DNA of 64,000 nucleotides, taken from the NCBI RefSeq assembly GCF_001625215.2, contig NC_030384.2, forward strand, positions 41,636,390 through 41,700,389, written 5' to 3'. A program made the translations under genes and the position numbers. Below, piece by piece: positions 49,767-61,504 of this stretch. The notes beneath the pieces are model-generated. The model saw nothing but the letters and a program-made list of their open reading frames with translations, was not told where the DNA came from and made no database searches. How positions within the stretch are numbered: position 1 is the stretch's first letter; each line of letters begins with the position of its first letter. The stretch is from Daucus carota subsp. sativus (taxonomy: Eukaryota > Streptophyta > Magnoliopsida > Apiales > Apiaceae).

Positions 49767-52246
49767 ATGTTGGCAATAGAAGAGATATTGTGTGAGCTGA
49801 ATGGGAGTGAGATGAATGAGCAAGGCATGCCTCCAGGGTTCAGGTTTCACCCAACTGATGAAGAGCTCATCACATTCTACCTTGCTTCCAAGGTCTACAA
49901 TGGCTCTTTCTGTGGTGTGGACATTGCTGAGGTTGATCTCAACAGATGCGAGCCCTGGGAACTCCCTGGTATGTTTCTGACTCCATGCATCTCAGCATAT
50001 ACAGTGTGTTAGTATACTGTTTAGTGTTGTATTATCTGTGCTTCATTGAATTATGTGAGGAGCATTTCAGAAATTTAATGCATGGTATTCGTTAGAGTAC
50101 TGCCATACATAAATAGTGATGGAGCATGAATAATATCTCAAAAGCTTCCCCCAGCCATTCACTTTTGCCAGAAAGCAAAAGTATCCTCACGTTTGCAGCT
50201 AAATCATTACTAACCAACTGACAGATATATGAGTAGTATGTTTGATCTAGATAACATAACACACACAAACTAAGTTACTTTTAAGTACCTTTTCCTCCAT
50301 AGTAGTACATTTTAAGTCCAAATGTAGGTCACGGTTACGGAATCAGGATTTCGAGACAGTCGGGCTAAAATTAAGTATGGCTAATTTTTGGGTGATACAG
50401 ACATAGCGAAAATGGGGGAGAGAGAATGGTACTTTTTCAGCTTGAGAGACAGGAAATACCCAACAGGGCTGAGAACAAACCGAGCAACAGGAGCTGGGTA
50501 CTGGAAAGCTACTGGGAAAGACAGAGAAGTTTACAGCAGCAGCGCCAATGGTGGTGCTGCTACACTTCTTGGGATGAAGAAGACTCTTGTTTTCTACAAA
50601 GGCAGAGCTCCCAGAGGTGAAAAGACCAAATGGGTCATGCATGAATATCGCCTTGACGGTGACTTCTCCTGCCGTCACACGTGTAAGGTAATTCCATAAT
50701 TCCATAACAACTCTCGCACGCTTCAGCTTATAAGCCCTCCTTAAACTGTCCTTTTTGGGTTGACTTTTATGTTGCATTACCACTGTTTTAGTTGTAGCCT
50801 TGGAGCTATGCATATGATATTTGGCAAATTTTGCAGATATTAGGTAAGTTTGATATCGGATTCTTTGGTCGAAGAATATATTGAAATCACAAAACACTGC
50901 AACTCAGCACTATATGCAAAAGTCTTGCTGTGTTTCTTTACCTGCTGCTAGCTTCATTTTTGCTGTGGACATTATTTTTGGGGGAATGGGAATTTGTGAT
51001 TTATATTGTTGGGATGTGACTGGGTGAATAGTGGGAAGGATTTAATTTGTGTTGTTTCCTTTAAAATTCAGATATTATTGCAAAATCACAAACTTATGCA
51101 GAGTCTAGTCACAGTCATGTTAAAGTGATTGAGGATTATGTGTGTCGTATTGCTTACAAATCACCATGTCAGTACGGATTTGTGGGTAACTTTAATTACC
51201 AACTCATATGTGAACGAAATTGATCGGATAGTCCAAGTGGTAAGGGTCTATCATCAGTTCTCCGGATCTCATGTTCGACTTGTAGTTATAATAGTGTTTT
51301 AATGATGACAGAACACCCAATAATGTGGCATTGTTTTCTTAATTCGAGTAAATTTTGAGTTAGATGACAATTTTTTGAGTCGATATTGCAGGAGGAATGG
51401 GTGATTTGCAGAATATTTCAGAAAATCGGAGAGAAAAAGAACGGAGGGCTTCTCCAGGGACAAAGCAGCAGCAGTAGCTACATGCAAGAGGCTTCAAACT
51501 CATCCTTGTCCCGTTTGTTTGATCAAAGTCTTAAATCAGGATCAGCTCTATCTTTACAACCTTACCATACACTCCAGTCCCTCCAAAACCAAAACCAAAA
51601 CCGAAGCCAAGTACTTATAAACAACATCCCGCATGAAGCAGACCTTAAATCCCTCATAACCAACTCATCATCCTCATCTCTGGCAGTGTCACAAGCCAGC
51701 CCCTTCCCCGTAAACAATGAACTCAATGGCCTGCAAACATCATGTTCACCGCCAAAAACCAAAATGAAACAAGACCACAATCTTCTCAAAACTCTCCTCC
51801 CACACCAGGATTACTATTGTCCCAAGGAGCAAGAAGAAGCTCCTTTTCCTAAAATCTGCAAGACCGAGTCCAACTTTTCGCATTTCCAGTCCCCTCATTT
51901 CTCTACTCATCCCCACATTCCTAATTTCCGATTCCCAATTTCTACAACCGCAGAATATGACATGAACCTGGCTCATCAAATCACAAACACCCCCAACTAC
52001 AAACAAAGCCCATTGCTTTTCAGGAGTTTAGATAGTGATACCAAGAATGTAATGGGGAATAATTGTGGAGTTGGCTTGGGTAGCTGTGGGTTCCCAGCTT
52101 ATGGTACTGGAGACACTGAAATGTCAACTTCATCATCATCGTGTTCACGAGGACTACCTTTCAGCAGGGCCGGCTTTAAGCAGATGCTGCTGCTGGATCC
52201 TCCCACCAAGATGAGCGCAGGAGAATCTTGGCCTTTTCACTTTTAA
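49767..52246 (+). CDS. CUC3: NAC transcription factor, CUC3-like
   Basis: Exons 49767-49968, 50401-50687 and 51392-52246 join in phase to 447 residues. The NAC domain fills residues 20-180 in the usual A-E order: [72 protein letters not shown] and KWVMHEYRL...EEWVICRIF. Intron positions are those of the NAM/CUC group. The N-terminal [13 protein letters not shown] extension is the mark of CUC3, which specifies organ boundaries and meristems, rather than CUC1/2. I see no miR164 target site in the coding sequence, also as expected for CUC3. The C-terminus is Ser/Gln/Asn-rich with [15 protein letters not shown] near the end. At 447 residues it is longer than Arabidopsis CUC3. Confidence 0.9.
51222..51295 (+). 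mobile_element. Possible tRNA-derived SINE fragment in NAC intron 2
   Basis: TAGTCCAAGTGG at 51229-51240 fits a pol III A box, and GTTCGACTT at 51273-51281 nearly fits a B box 33 bases later. Together they form the head of a tRNA-related SINE. No clear tail or target repeats were found. Confidence 0.35.
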
Positions 52247-52624
52247 TATACTTACTTAAAAGTTAAATCTGTCTCTGCAAATCTTGTTTAGTCTGAATTT
52301 ATATGATATAATTATTTTAGAACAGAGTCATGTAATGACAAATGTAATGGTGCTACTTTAAATGCCAGAGTAGACACACATGGAGACATGTTGCAGCTGC
52401 ATTGTTACTCTAGGCTCTAGTGTAATACCCCTGCTCTGTCTACATGTTATATGTATGTACGCATGCATGGAGTAGAATTATAAGTTGATGTTATATTAAT
52501 GTCTCCGAGTCCGATACTGCTGTATGGGATCACGTTAAGTGATTAATTACCGAGTAGCTCATATTTCTTGATTAAATTTTTGAAAATTATTTAATTAATT
52601 CATGATGAGAGCTTGATTAATTTT

Positions 52625-52830
52625 TGTTTTATGATTTTATCGATCAAGTCTGAATCGTTTTCTACAACATTTATTGAATCACTTCTTTTATAATATGTAT
52701 TTTTATCGATCAAATCTAATTCTCATTTAATCACTGATCATTTTCTACAACATTTATTGAATCACTTTTTTATAATATTTACTTTTATCGATCAAATCTG
52801 AATCTCAATATCTATATTTATCGATCAAAT
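52625..52830. repeat. Irregular direct repeats of a TTTATCGATCAAATCTGA motif
   Basis: TTTATCGATCAA followed by (A/G)TCTGAATC or ATCTAATTCTC occurs about four times, with ACAACATTTATTGAATCACTT between copies twice. Spacing is roughly 50-100 bases. Confidence 0.65.
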
Positions 52831-52907
52831 CTGATTCTCATTTAAAAACTACGAAACTGGTCTGAGTTACATTTTTTACGGCACCGTTAAAACTAAGCTT
52901 TGGGGTT

Positions 52908-52923
52908 GGGGGGGGGGGGGGGG
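52908..52923 (+). repeat. G16 homopolymer
   Basis: Sixteen consecutive G just after TGGGGTT. Confidence 0.95.
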
Positions 52924-54050
52924 TTTAATACTTAATACTACAAAGCTATGGGATGGAGCTTTGTGGGTAGCCTGGTAGGGGCTAGGGAGTGGTGTTCTGT
53001 GGATATGACTCTGTGATGGGAATTTATATATTTATACTACTCCCCATTCATCAAGTGGGATTATAAATATGACGTCACTTTGTTTTTGTATAATCCAGAT
53101 TGATGATGGGACAGAGGGGCCCATGTTTGCATGCATGCGCATCAGTGAGTAAGTATGTGGCTAGGGGGTAGTAGCCAGTAGGATCTACCTTCCCCGCTCT
53201 GTGTCTGTTTATACTGTCTAGTGTCCAGGCGTACAGCTGCGGATGAAAGAAGATGAATCGAAAAACCAAAAATTATAATTGCAATATATATTTCCCCCAA
53301 AGAAGATCGAACCAAACACTGCACCATATAAGAGAATCGATTCAAACTTGTTTAAACAAACAAATTTTAGTTTAAGCTGTATAATCGTGATCGAGTTGAA
53401 GTTAGGTCATTGTTCACATAGTATGATTAATCCCCACTAATTCATGTTTCACAGTTAGCTGATTTTTTTTCATTAATTATTTGATTGATTCGCGCCTTTT
53501 ACGATGCTTCTGTTATACAAATCGTAACCGGAGTGTTGTGATTTTCATATTGTCGGATTAATTAAATACACAATTATTTCATTAATTTTCAATTAATCTA
53601 ATTGATCATTGTTCGGTGTGTTCACCGGTTAACCTTCTATAATATTGAGTAACCAACTGGTTGAATATGATTTTCATACACAGTTCTTATATTCGAGCGG
53701 CTGCAAGCTAATTTCACACCTGATTCACGAAATTGGACTTGAATTGCATCCAGAGCTATGATTGAGAGATCAATCTGCCTAGACAGAAATCCTTGTTTTT
53801 GTTGAGACAATTGAGGGAATGATGCTGGTGTTTTTTATTACACCAACCACATGTAACTCTCGACACGAGGTAATTGAAAGATGTGAGCTCATTTTTCTGG
53901 CCGTTTATAAGACGAGCTGCATCCGCCTGTGAATGCATTGAATCTGGTAGCTCTGTTCTAACTTCCAAGTTCCAGCATTCATGTATGTGTTTTAATACTT
54001 GTATAATCCAGGCTCCTGATAAAAAGTTAAAAGTTGAGATAAGCTTAGTG

Positions 54051-54293
54051 GGTGTTTGTGGTCGACTTAAAAGCCCAGCTTCTGGATTTATAAGTTAAAA
54101 GCTCTTATTTGTACTGTTTGTGTAAAAAATCAAGAAGCACTTATAAAAAGCTGGGAATGCTAGCTTTTGTTTCAGGACTTCTACTTATTTACCAAACACT
54201 TTAATCACTTATAAGTTGTAATTTGCTTCTAACTTCTACTCCATTTTTTTATTTTAAGCAATAAGCACTTATTTTAAGCTCACCCAAACGGCC
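54051..54293. mobile_element. hAT-like MITE
   Basis: The left end GGTGTTTGTGGTCGACTTAAAA pairs imperfectly with the inverse of the right end (GGCCGTTTGGGTGAGCTTAAAA). GCTTAGTG (54043-54050) and CCTTAGTG (54294-54301) form an eight-base target duplication with one mismatch. The 243-bp interior is repetitive (CACTTATAA, AAAAGCT). A related half-copy lies near 59.3 kb. Confidence 0.8.
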
Positions 54294-54301
54294 CCTTAGT
54301 G

Positions 54302-55437
54302 TTAATTCTGTCAGCATGCTTCCCACATATTTTCTCAACAACCTTGGCCTTGTCCCACGTTTTCTTTTATGTGCTTGTCAAAACAAAAGTAAAGACTACA
54401 TTTGCAAAAACTCCTGGAAAAAGCTTGAATATGACTGATAAATAATGCTCCTATTCATAGTTGATTATGATAGTAGATTGTACTTGTGGTAACCAACTTT
54501 GTCTTACAAGTCGAATTTAATTTGTACCCGAATTCTATTCTAATCGGGTCTTATAATGAGAAGCAAATATATATCGATCGTACGGTCAGAGACAGATCGG
54601 AGGCTTTTTGCCTCTATGCTTTCTGGATCCATATAACACCGGATCAAGAGGAGCTGGTAAATATCATATTAAGCTCATAAGCTGGTATCTAACACTGGAG
54701 GGAAAGAGAAACAGGAACTGATATTAAGAAATTAAAGAAAATAAAAATATATATATGCTCTTGGAATCCAAGTCACTCTGCCAAGCAGCAAGTGGCAATG
54801 TAAACCAAAAGACAGAAAATAAAAAATATAATATATGTTCTTGGAACAATATATGATCATAATTATTAAAAAAAATCATTTCTCGTATATACCGGGCTTC
54901 GCCATTTAGGCTCTCCCTACCTGCGCTGTTGAGAATAAAAATATGCTCATACCTTAAAGAAGTATTTGAGTAATCACATGTTTAGTAATTTTCTTTGCAC
55001 CCTTTAATATTAACCTAGATTTTTTGAAACTTATTTGATGAATATGCTTTTCAATGGGGTTAGATAAACGGGTAATCCACCCTTATTGCGAATTGGACAG
55101 TTCTGTCCTGCTAATTGGAGAAATGGGGGGTAATGATGAGAATTTATTATTTTCCCTGCTCAAATATAGTATTAAGATATTCTACATGAGATCGCTCTCT
55201 CCCGATCGAATATTTATATTGCCAGTTCTGAGATTATTAAACTGATTTATATGCACGCATAATTTAACTTAGTTTTATATAATTATTAGGAATTCATAAA
55301 AAAATTAGTCGATATTATTTTATGCTTTAATAATGTCATGATGGAATTTAGTAAGTTGACACGTAAAAATTAAAATGCCATTGACGTCGGCCCTGGACCC
55401 TAATGAGGTGGACGGGCATCAGAAAGTGGATGTCTTA
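54302..55437. other. Spacer without a recognised gene
   Basis: AT-rich. Two stretches (about 54745-54790 and 54810-54860) share AAAATA...ATATATG.TCTTGGAA, a small local duplication. No coding similarity. Confidence 0.4.
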
Positions 55438-55650
55438 GAGCAAGTCCAAGAGATGCCCTATCTCATGTCCTAAATTATAATTTAGGGCAATTGATGAAAA
55501 AACATGATCCAACAATGTCCTAGTGATGCCCTATATCACTAGGACAACCTCCCCAAGCCCTATTTTTGGGGCACATCTCTCCTTGCCCTATTCAATATAA
55601 TATTTTATATTATATTTGGGGCTTGAACTAGGACACTCTTGGACTTGCTC
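55438..55650. mobile_element. Tourist-like (PIF/Harbinger) MITE
   Basis: GAGCAAGTCCAAGAG at the left and the inverse (CTCTTGGACTTGCTC) at the right form TIRs of about 15 bases. TTA is duplicated on both sides (55435-55437, 55651-55653). It is 213 bp, with an internal inverted TGTCCTAGTGATGCCC/TCACTAGGACA. Confidence 0.85.
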
Positions 55651-56129
55651 TTAGTTGCTTGTATAAATTAATGTAGGTCATTTCCAATTAACTTCGTTAT
55701 AAAACATAGTAATCTCTTCGTTGAAGTTAATGCGATCACTTGAACAGTTAAACCTGTGTGTAACCCCACGACATTATGGCTATACTAGGTTCAATCTGTA
55801 TGTTTTCAGTTGTATATTCATGGGCAAATATAATTGATCGTTACTTGGCAGAGGCGAGGTGTCACGCTGTAAGGCTGTACGCGTTCTCTCCTTCAAAGAT
55901 AGTCCTCCTCGCCGAGAAATGTCATGATAACAGCTCTTTCTGAATAGACAAATGTTAATGGAAACTCTAAACGCTTAGAGTGTGAGAGAAATATTGGAAT
56001 GAAATTGTAAAATTCGTGTATAAAACTTTAGTTTGAGAAAACTATAAATAACATATCATAAAAACATTCGCACATCATGAAATCGAAATTTATATAAAAG
56101 TGAAATATACAAATATATATTATTGTATT

Positions 56130-56531
56130 TGTTAGGGAATTAAAAAGCGAGATTCAACTTCTAATGCAAGTCACACACAAAACAATATATTTAACATGGA
56201 AAACTCACGTTCCAACTTGTATTATTAATCAAACCATTATAATAATACAATCAATCAAACTTGGATACTCAAGCCTACCACTCAAGTATCCGCCCGCAAG
56301 CGATACCTAAGTCTACATCTTGAGCACACCTATCAAACACAATATGATTATGTATATATAACCATCTCAAACGTAGCCAAATTATAATCTAACTCTAATT
56401 CTGAAATACCTAACTGCAATTAGAATCCAATTCTGAAATCTTATAATAATTGTCTTAACATACAATTATTATTCTTATATATTTTGGATCACCAAAGTCC
56501 ATGTTACCTTATAATGGGCTGATACCTAACA
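56130..56531. mobile_element. Solo LTR, probably Ty1/copia
   Basis: A 402-bp segment starts TGTTAGG and ends CCTAACA, a seven-base inverted terminus. GTATT flanks it on both sides (56125-56129 and 56532-56536). A single LTR with a perfect five-base target duplication and no internal region is the product of LTR-LTR recombination. It is a fossil with no coding capacity. The preserved duplication suggests moderate age at most. Confidence 0.8.
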
Positions 56532-56899
56532 GTATTAAGAAACGGTACCTGATAATTAATTTCGAGCAACAAATTTCCCGTGTTTTTTAATAATAAATAG
56601 ATAAAATTCTAAAATTGATATAAAACATGGATTGATATGATCTCACTGCATTCATATAAAAATCATAATTATAAAAATTATGAGTGATTGCCACATGCCG
56701 GACCCGTTATATTTGCAACTGAGTTATCAGCGTTACATTATTGTAACAATAATTTAAAGAGGAAATCTGGGATATTGATATTTGTAGTGGGTCTGTCCAG
56801 ATCAACGAAATCACAATCAGAGTCACTTTATTAACCTTTCAGTGGGCGTAATAGTTGTTAGGGGTAAGTAAAGAATACACAATGACATGACATCAGATT

Positions 56900-57588
56900 C
56901 TGAATGTCATCTATTTCTTTATAGTACACTTAAAAACCGCAATTAATTCTAACTGAAACATCTTATTTGATTAATAAAATTAAAATTAATATAGCCTGTC
57001 GAAGAAAAACAATACAATGAAAAATGAGTAATTAATAAATCTTCGGTTGTATTCTCATTTAGATAATCAAATTATTGAAGGCAACATACGAGTTAAAAAA
57101 ATATAATTTTTTAAATATTCGGCTCGTTGGGCCATTTCTGCTGAGCAGACGATGGACAAAGGTTAAGGGTCCACTGGGCCTACTCGAAAAGTTGAATTTT
57201 AAGTATATTCTTTGTAATCACAATGATGTTAACAGTCGGCGAAGTGTGAACAAGTGGGTTTGTACAGAGATTAAGGGCCCATGAAGGCCCTCTGTTTGGT
57301 AAAATACAATAGCTTTACTTAGAAAAAGAATATTCAGGAGTTCCGTAGAGTAACTAACTAGGCTCAGATCCTATGTTTAAGTTGTTAACCTTTTTTTTAG
57401 TCTCGAAGCAATAGCTTTTCTAAGCAAGCCTTCCGTTGTACTCGTTTTGTTCTTTCGAGAGCCGCTTAACATACATATCCTTAAAAAATATATCTTTTTT
57501 GACAAACATGTGTGACGCTATTTTCTATCTCGATTAAGCATGTATCGAGAATTGAGATGTATATTTACATTGTTAATTTTGTTATGTA
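56900..57588. other. Spacer without a recognised gene
   Basis: No coding similarity. A 69-codon frame at 57075-57284 has no known relative. Confidence 0.4.
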
Positions 57589-57823
57589 CTCCCTCTCTGT
57601 TCCAGCAGTTTCTATATACCGGGGAACGGGATACTCAGCACGCATTTTAATATTTTTTAAAATATATTATATAATTTTTTCTTCAAGATAATATTTAGAA
57701 GTTCAAGTTAAATTAAAAATTTTTAAAACAAATTATGAAAATATATTTTATATTCACTTTCAAATTTAAATACATACCTAGTATTAGAAACGAACATATA
57801 TAGTATTGAATGAGACGAGAAAG
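57589..57823. mobile_element. Degenerate Stowaway-like MITE
   Basis: GTACTCCCTCTCTGTTCCAG at the left and GAGACGAGAAAGTAC at the right sit between TA dinucleotides. The interior has the TTCAAGATAATATTTAGAA...TATGAAAATATATTTTATA pattern of the family. Confidence 0.5.
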
Positions 57824-60360
57824 TACATGTTTTTTCATTTCTAGAGAGGTGTTAGAATTTGTAAATTTATTTGACCCACCTAGCTCAAATGAAAAATTAA
57901 TAGAAGTGTCCTTTCATGGTATATACACAATATTTTGATCCTATTTTTGACATCAAATTATATCAACTGGCCGTTTGGTTCGATTTAGGAAAACGAAATA
58001 GAATTGTGAAAAAGAAATGAAAGGAATGATGCTGAATTGTATCATTTGTTTGGTTTTGATCTGGAAACAGAATGAAAAGTTATATGATTATTTTTATATC
58101 TAATTTTTCAAATATTATATAATTTGTATACATTTAAAAACATTTATGTTTATAATAATATAATATATTTTTATTTTTTCAAATTAATATAATTTATTAT
58201 TTAATATTATTATTTTTTAAAATGCCTTGACTTATAAATTATATCAAAATTATTTTTATTTTATAAAATTTAAAGTAAAATTTAATTTGTTTTTCAAAAA
58301 GGCACTTACATATCACTTTTGCTTTTAATGATTTCTGAAATAAATTATAAATGAAAATGAAAAAAAATAAGCAAAGAGAAATCAAATACCTTGTGGGGTA
58401 GGGAAAGGAAGATGAAGAAAGTTGGGTAAACCTTCAGCTAGAAATAGGGAATGGGAATGACATTTTTTACAAAACAAACCGCAACAAAGAGAATGAAATT
58501 AATTGTTTCTTTTTCCTTTGTTAATGACCTCCAAATAAACTGCACCCAAAGTTGTTCTTATAATCCACCATAACATCTCAATATTCTAAGTAATAAATAA
58601 TTTTTTTCAAAATTAAGTGAAAGGACTCCTGTCCCTCGGCGGAGAGCTGTGACCCGAGATCTGGAAGCAGCAATCCAATAATCAAATCCCATCTTGGATT
58701 TATCCTGGATTCAGTTTAAGTTAGTTTAACACTCTATTTAAATTTAAATACAACGTGGATCTCTGAAGTTCCAACTTAACAATAATATTTGTTCTAGTTT
58801 AATTTTAATATTTACTCCTAAATAGACTGTCAATGTACATATATTCCTACTCACCATAAACTTAAAGTGTACTAATTATAATAAATTTTGTTGCTAAGTT
58901 TGTAAATAAGTGTGGTCCTCTTGCAAGAAGAATCCTATACACCAGGTAGTTCAAACTATGCCAGTGGAGAAGAAAATGATGTTTTATATTATATGATGAA
59001 TGAGAAAATAATAACCTGTAATCTTGCATCACAGATATATTATTGTATTTACCGGAAAAGAAAAAAGGAAAGAAATGAAAACTGTTATTGTCACGCCTAA
59101 CAAATATCTCATGCAATAACGTTTACTATTTAACACCATGGAGGAAAGAAGCAAAAGAGGAGCAACAATCAAATTAAGAATCTGATATATTCAAATGTAT
59201 CCGTCGTTAACTCGTTCCTTGAATGATAGGTGAAATGAAGAGGGAAATGGGGACGAGATATATGAAACGAAAGATACGAGAATGATTATAGAGCCGTTTG
59301 GGTTATCTTAAAACAATTAAATTTTTTTATTTAAATTAAAGAATTGAAATAAAAGTGAAAAGTAAATAAGTTAATAAAGTGTTTGGAAAAGAAGTAGAAA
59401 TTCTTATGAAAAGCTAGGAAAACAACACCCCCGTATACAAAACATGAAATTTTTTTACTTATTTACCCTTTTATAAATATGCTAATATAAACAAGTTTTG
59501 ATTTTTGTTAAGTTTTTGATCATAATACGAACACTTCTAAATAATTTTTGGACAAATTCACTCTCATATCTAGCGATGGAGGAACAAATGCATAATAATG
59601 TTCAAGTTTTAAGATTTCAAAAAGGAAAACAATTTTCTTAAATCTATGATCGCCCTTTCGCTCAAATACGATCATTACTTTTACTAGGCCAAAAGTATTA
59701 CCAGTTTTATCCCTTTATTTCCAAATAATGTTTTCAGAAATTATGATAAAAACTGAATCCAAATATAAAGAGGTCAACAGATAATTTAAATTAATAATTT
59801 ATGTCTTATAGTGATTTGATACGATAAATGTATAATTAAAACTATCAATTTAGATAATTTAATATTATTGATGATTTATTAGTTATTAAAATCATAATAA
59901 TAAAAAAAAATGTGATGGTTATCATATCTCATATGAATTTTTTTATTAAAATAATTTACTTTTTCAAAATCAACATTCTATCGACCAAACCTGTCTTATT
60001 TTTTTTAATCTTTCATATATTACACAAATGTATACGCTCTGGACTTAAAATCGAAAATCAGAATCTTTTTAAACACGCTCATAGTCAGTCGCCAACTACG
60101 ACAATCGACTTGTTACAATTAAAATTTCTGATATTTAAAGTCTTTAGATATTTATATCGAGCCACAGTTGGTACACTATGTGACCGACGAGCAACGAATT
60201 ATTGCACAGATATTTACGGGTGTTAGCAGCACCTACACTCACTAGCAATGGAATATAAGAATTATAGTATGGCTCTGTTTGTACTTGCCAAAAAGATCCC
60301 TTTTTTTTTCATTACCCTGGGCCCATGTAATTATATATACTAGGCCTTCGTTGCCCGCAG
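57824..60360. other. Spacer with decayed hAT-like sequences
   Basis: GGCCGTTTGGTT near 57970 and GAGCCGTTTGGGTTATCTTA near 59290 look like hAT-type element ends. The second continues for about 140 bases with similarity to the inverse of the MITE at 54051-54293 (AGTGTTTGG.AA..AAGTAGAA..TC.T). The other ends are unclear. No genes seen. Confidence 0.45.
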
Positions 60361-60500
60361 ATACATGTTAAACGTCAAATTTTATATGTTTGAGAGATTT
60401 TGATTGGTGTGGTGATTGTATATGCAAGAGGGTCCATCATTATTAAGATATGAGAGCCAATAAAAATAGTTTGCGCAACATGTGTTCATAGACACACACT
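60361..60500. mobile_element. Diverged copy of the MULE MITE
   Basis: TTTGAGAGATTTTGATTGGTGTGG...GGGTCCA.CATTAT.AAGA...GAGCCAAT.AAAAT follows the interior of 42683-42875 in order, bordered by decayed ACATG..AA/TT..CATGT arms. No target duplication is visible, so it is the older copy. Confidence 0.7.
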
Positions 60501-60708
60501 AAAAATATCATATATATATTGGTGAGATCCATTTTATATTTAGTAATGGATTTGAAATAGTGGAAGAAAGTGAATGATGTACTACATATAGTGGAAGAAA
60601 GTATTGAGCGTAATAGTATTTTATATTATTAAAAATAATAATTGAGATATATAAAAATAATGGACATCCCAAAAAAATTTGTATAGAACTAAATAGACAG
60701 AGGAAATA

Positions 60709-60913
60709 CTCCGTCAGTCTCTCAAAATGCGTGTAAACGTTCACTGTTTACACATATTTTAAGGCTCTTATAAGGTATAGTTCTACAATATTTTTTAAAT
60801 TTAAATTTTTATTCAGATTTTTTTAAAAAAAAAAAACTCATGAAGCTATATTTTAAAGTGATCTTAGAAAATATTTTAAAAAATGATGTTAACAATCCAA
60901 CGGAACGGAGGAG
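60709..60913. mobile_element. Stowaway MITE upstream of the sugar transporter gene
   Basis: CTCCGTCAGTCTCTCAAAAT at the left and GGAACGGAGGAG at the right between TA dinucleotides. Interior TTATTCAGATTTTTTTAAAAAA and ATGAAGCTATATTTTAAA are typical of this family. It is 205 bp. Confidence 0.7.
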
Positions 60914-61113
60914 TACCATTCTTTTATTTCCAACAACAATAATTGCCCCTCCTCGTTTTAAAGTGTCTTTACCGCAGGTATATTTGTCAGCAAGGACCCA
61001 AACAAACTATGCTTTGCTGTTCCTTTCCTCCCCATCTTTTATTTATTATTATTCCTTTATTTTTTGCTATTTAATTTTATGGTCACAATCATTTGTATTA
61101 AATAATATTCGTG

Positions 61114-61446
61114 GGTATTTATAAATTTAAGTTCTTGCATCACGCCCTACTTTAAAGTCTCTCTCTGAATACTTGTACTGGGGATAGTGGCCTACAGTCC
61201 ACAGATTTCTGTGCCAAGTCTTGAGCTTTTCAAGGTTAGTCATAATCCCATCTCACCATTTTTAATTAATCATTGTATTTGTGTCTATATATTTATGTAT
61301 TTAATTTTATGTTTTTATGGTTTTATGTGGTTTAGCATGTTAGAGTAAAGCTAGTTGATGTGATGTTTGTGTGTGTAGATCCAATTATGGAAGTGATCTT
61401 GGTTTTTGCTCTTTTTGGTTAATGATCTGGATGTATTTGTTACAGG
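61114..61446 (+). promoter_or_regulatory. Promoter and 5'UTR intron of the sugar transporter gene
   Basis: A TATA-like TATTTATAAATTT at about 61117-61128 is followed by a pyrimidine-rich leader. TTTTCAAG|GTTAGT near 61233 is a likely donor, and TGTTACAG|GTTGAT near 61445 is a likely acceptor, giving a leader intron of about 210 bases. The start codon is at 61505. Confidence 0.5.
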
Positions 61447-61504
61447 TTGATTTGTTCTTGTGCATATAAAAAGTTTGATAATTCAGTCTTGAATTGCTGT
61501 GAAG

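Larger units (their letters stand above)
52247..54050. other. Spacer downstream of the NAC gene
   Basis: The first 250 bases are the likely 3'UTR. At about 52625-52830 a motif ATTTTTATCGATCAAATCTGA recurs three or four times as irregular direct repeats. A G16 run lies at 52908-52923. The remainder holds only short frames without similarity. Confidence 0.45.

Noticed and set aside
51386-52246. miR164 target site in the NAC gene
   Set aside because: I looked for the conserved AGCAAGTGCCCTGCTTCTCC-like sequence and did not find it. GCAGGGCCGGC near 52165 is not a match.
60340-60360. Helitron terminus (ACTAGGCCTTCGTTGCCCGC)
   Set aside because: Only loosely like the inverse of the Helitron ends in this window, and no stem or other end was found.
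61196-61234. Upstream coding exon for the sugar transporter
   Set aside because: The MNGAALVAIVATIGNLLQGWDNATIAG start at 61505 is complete for the family. The upstream segment is better read as 5'UTR.
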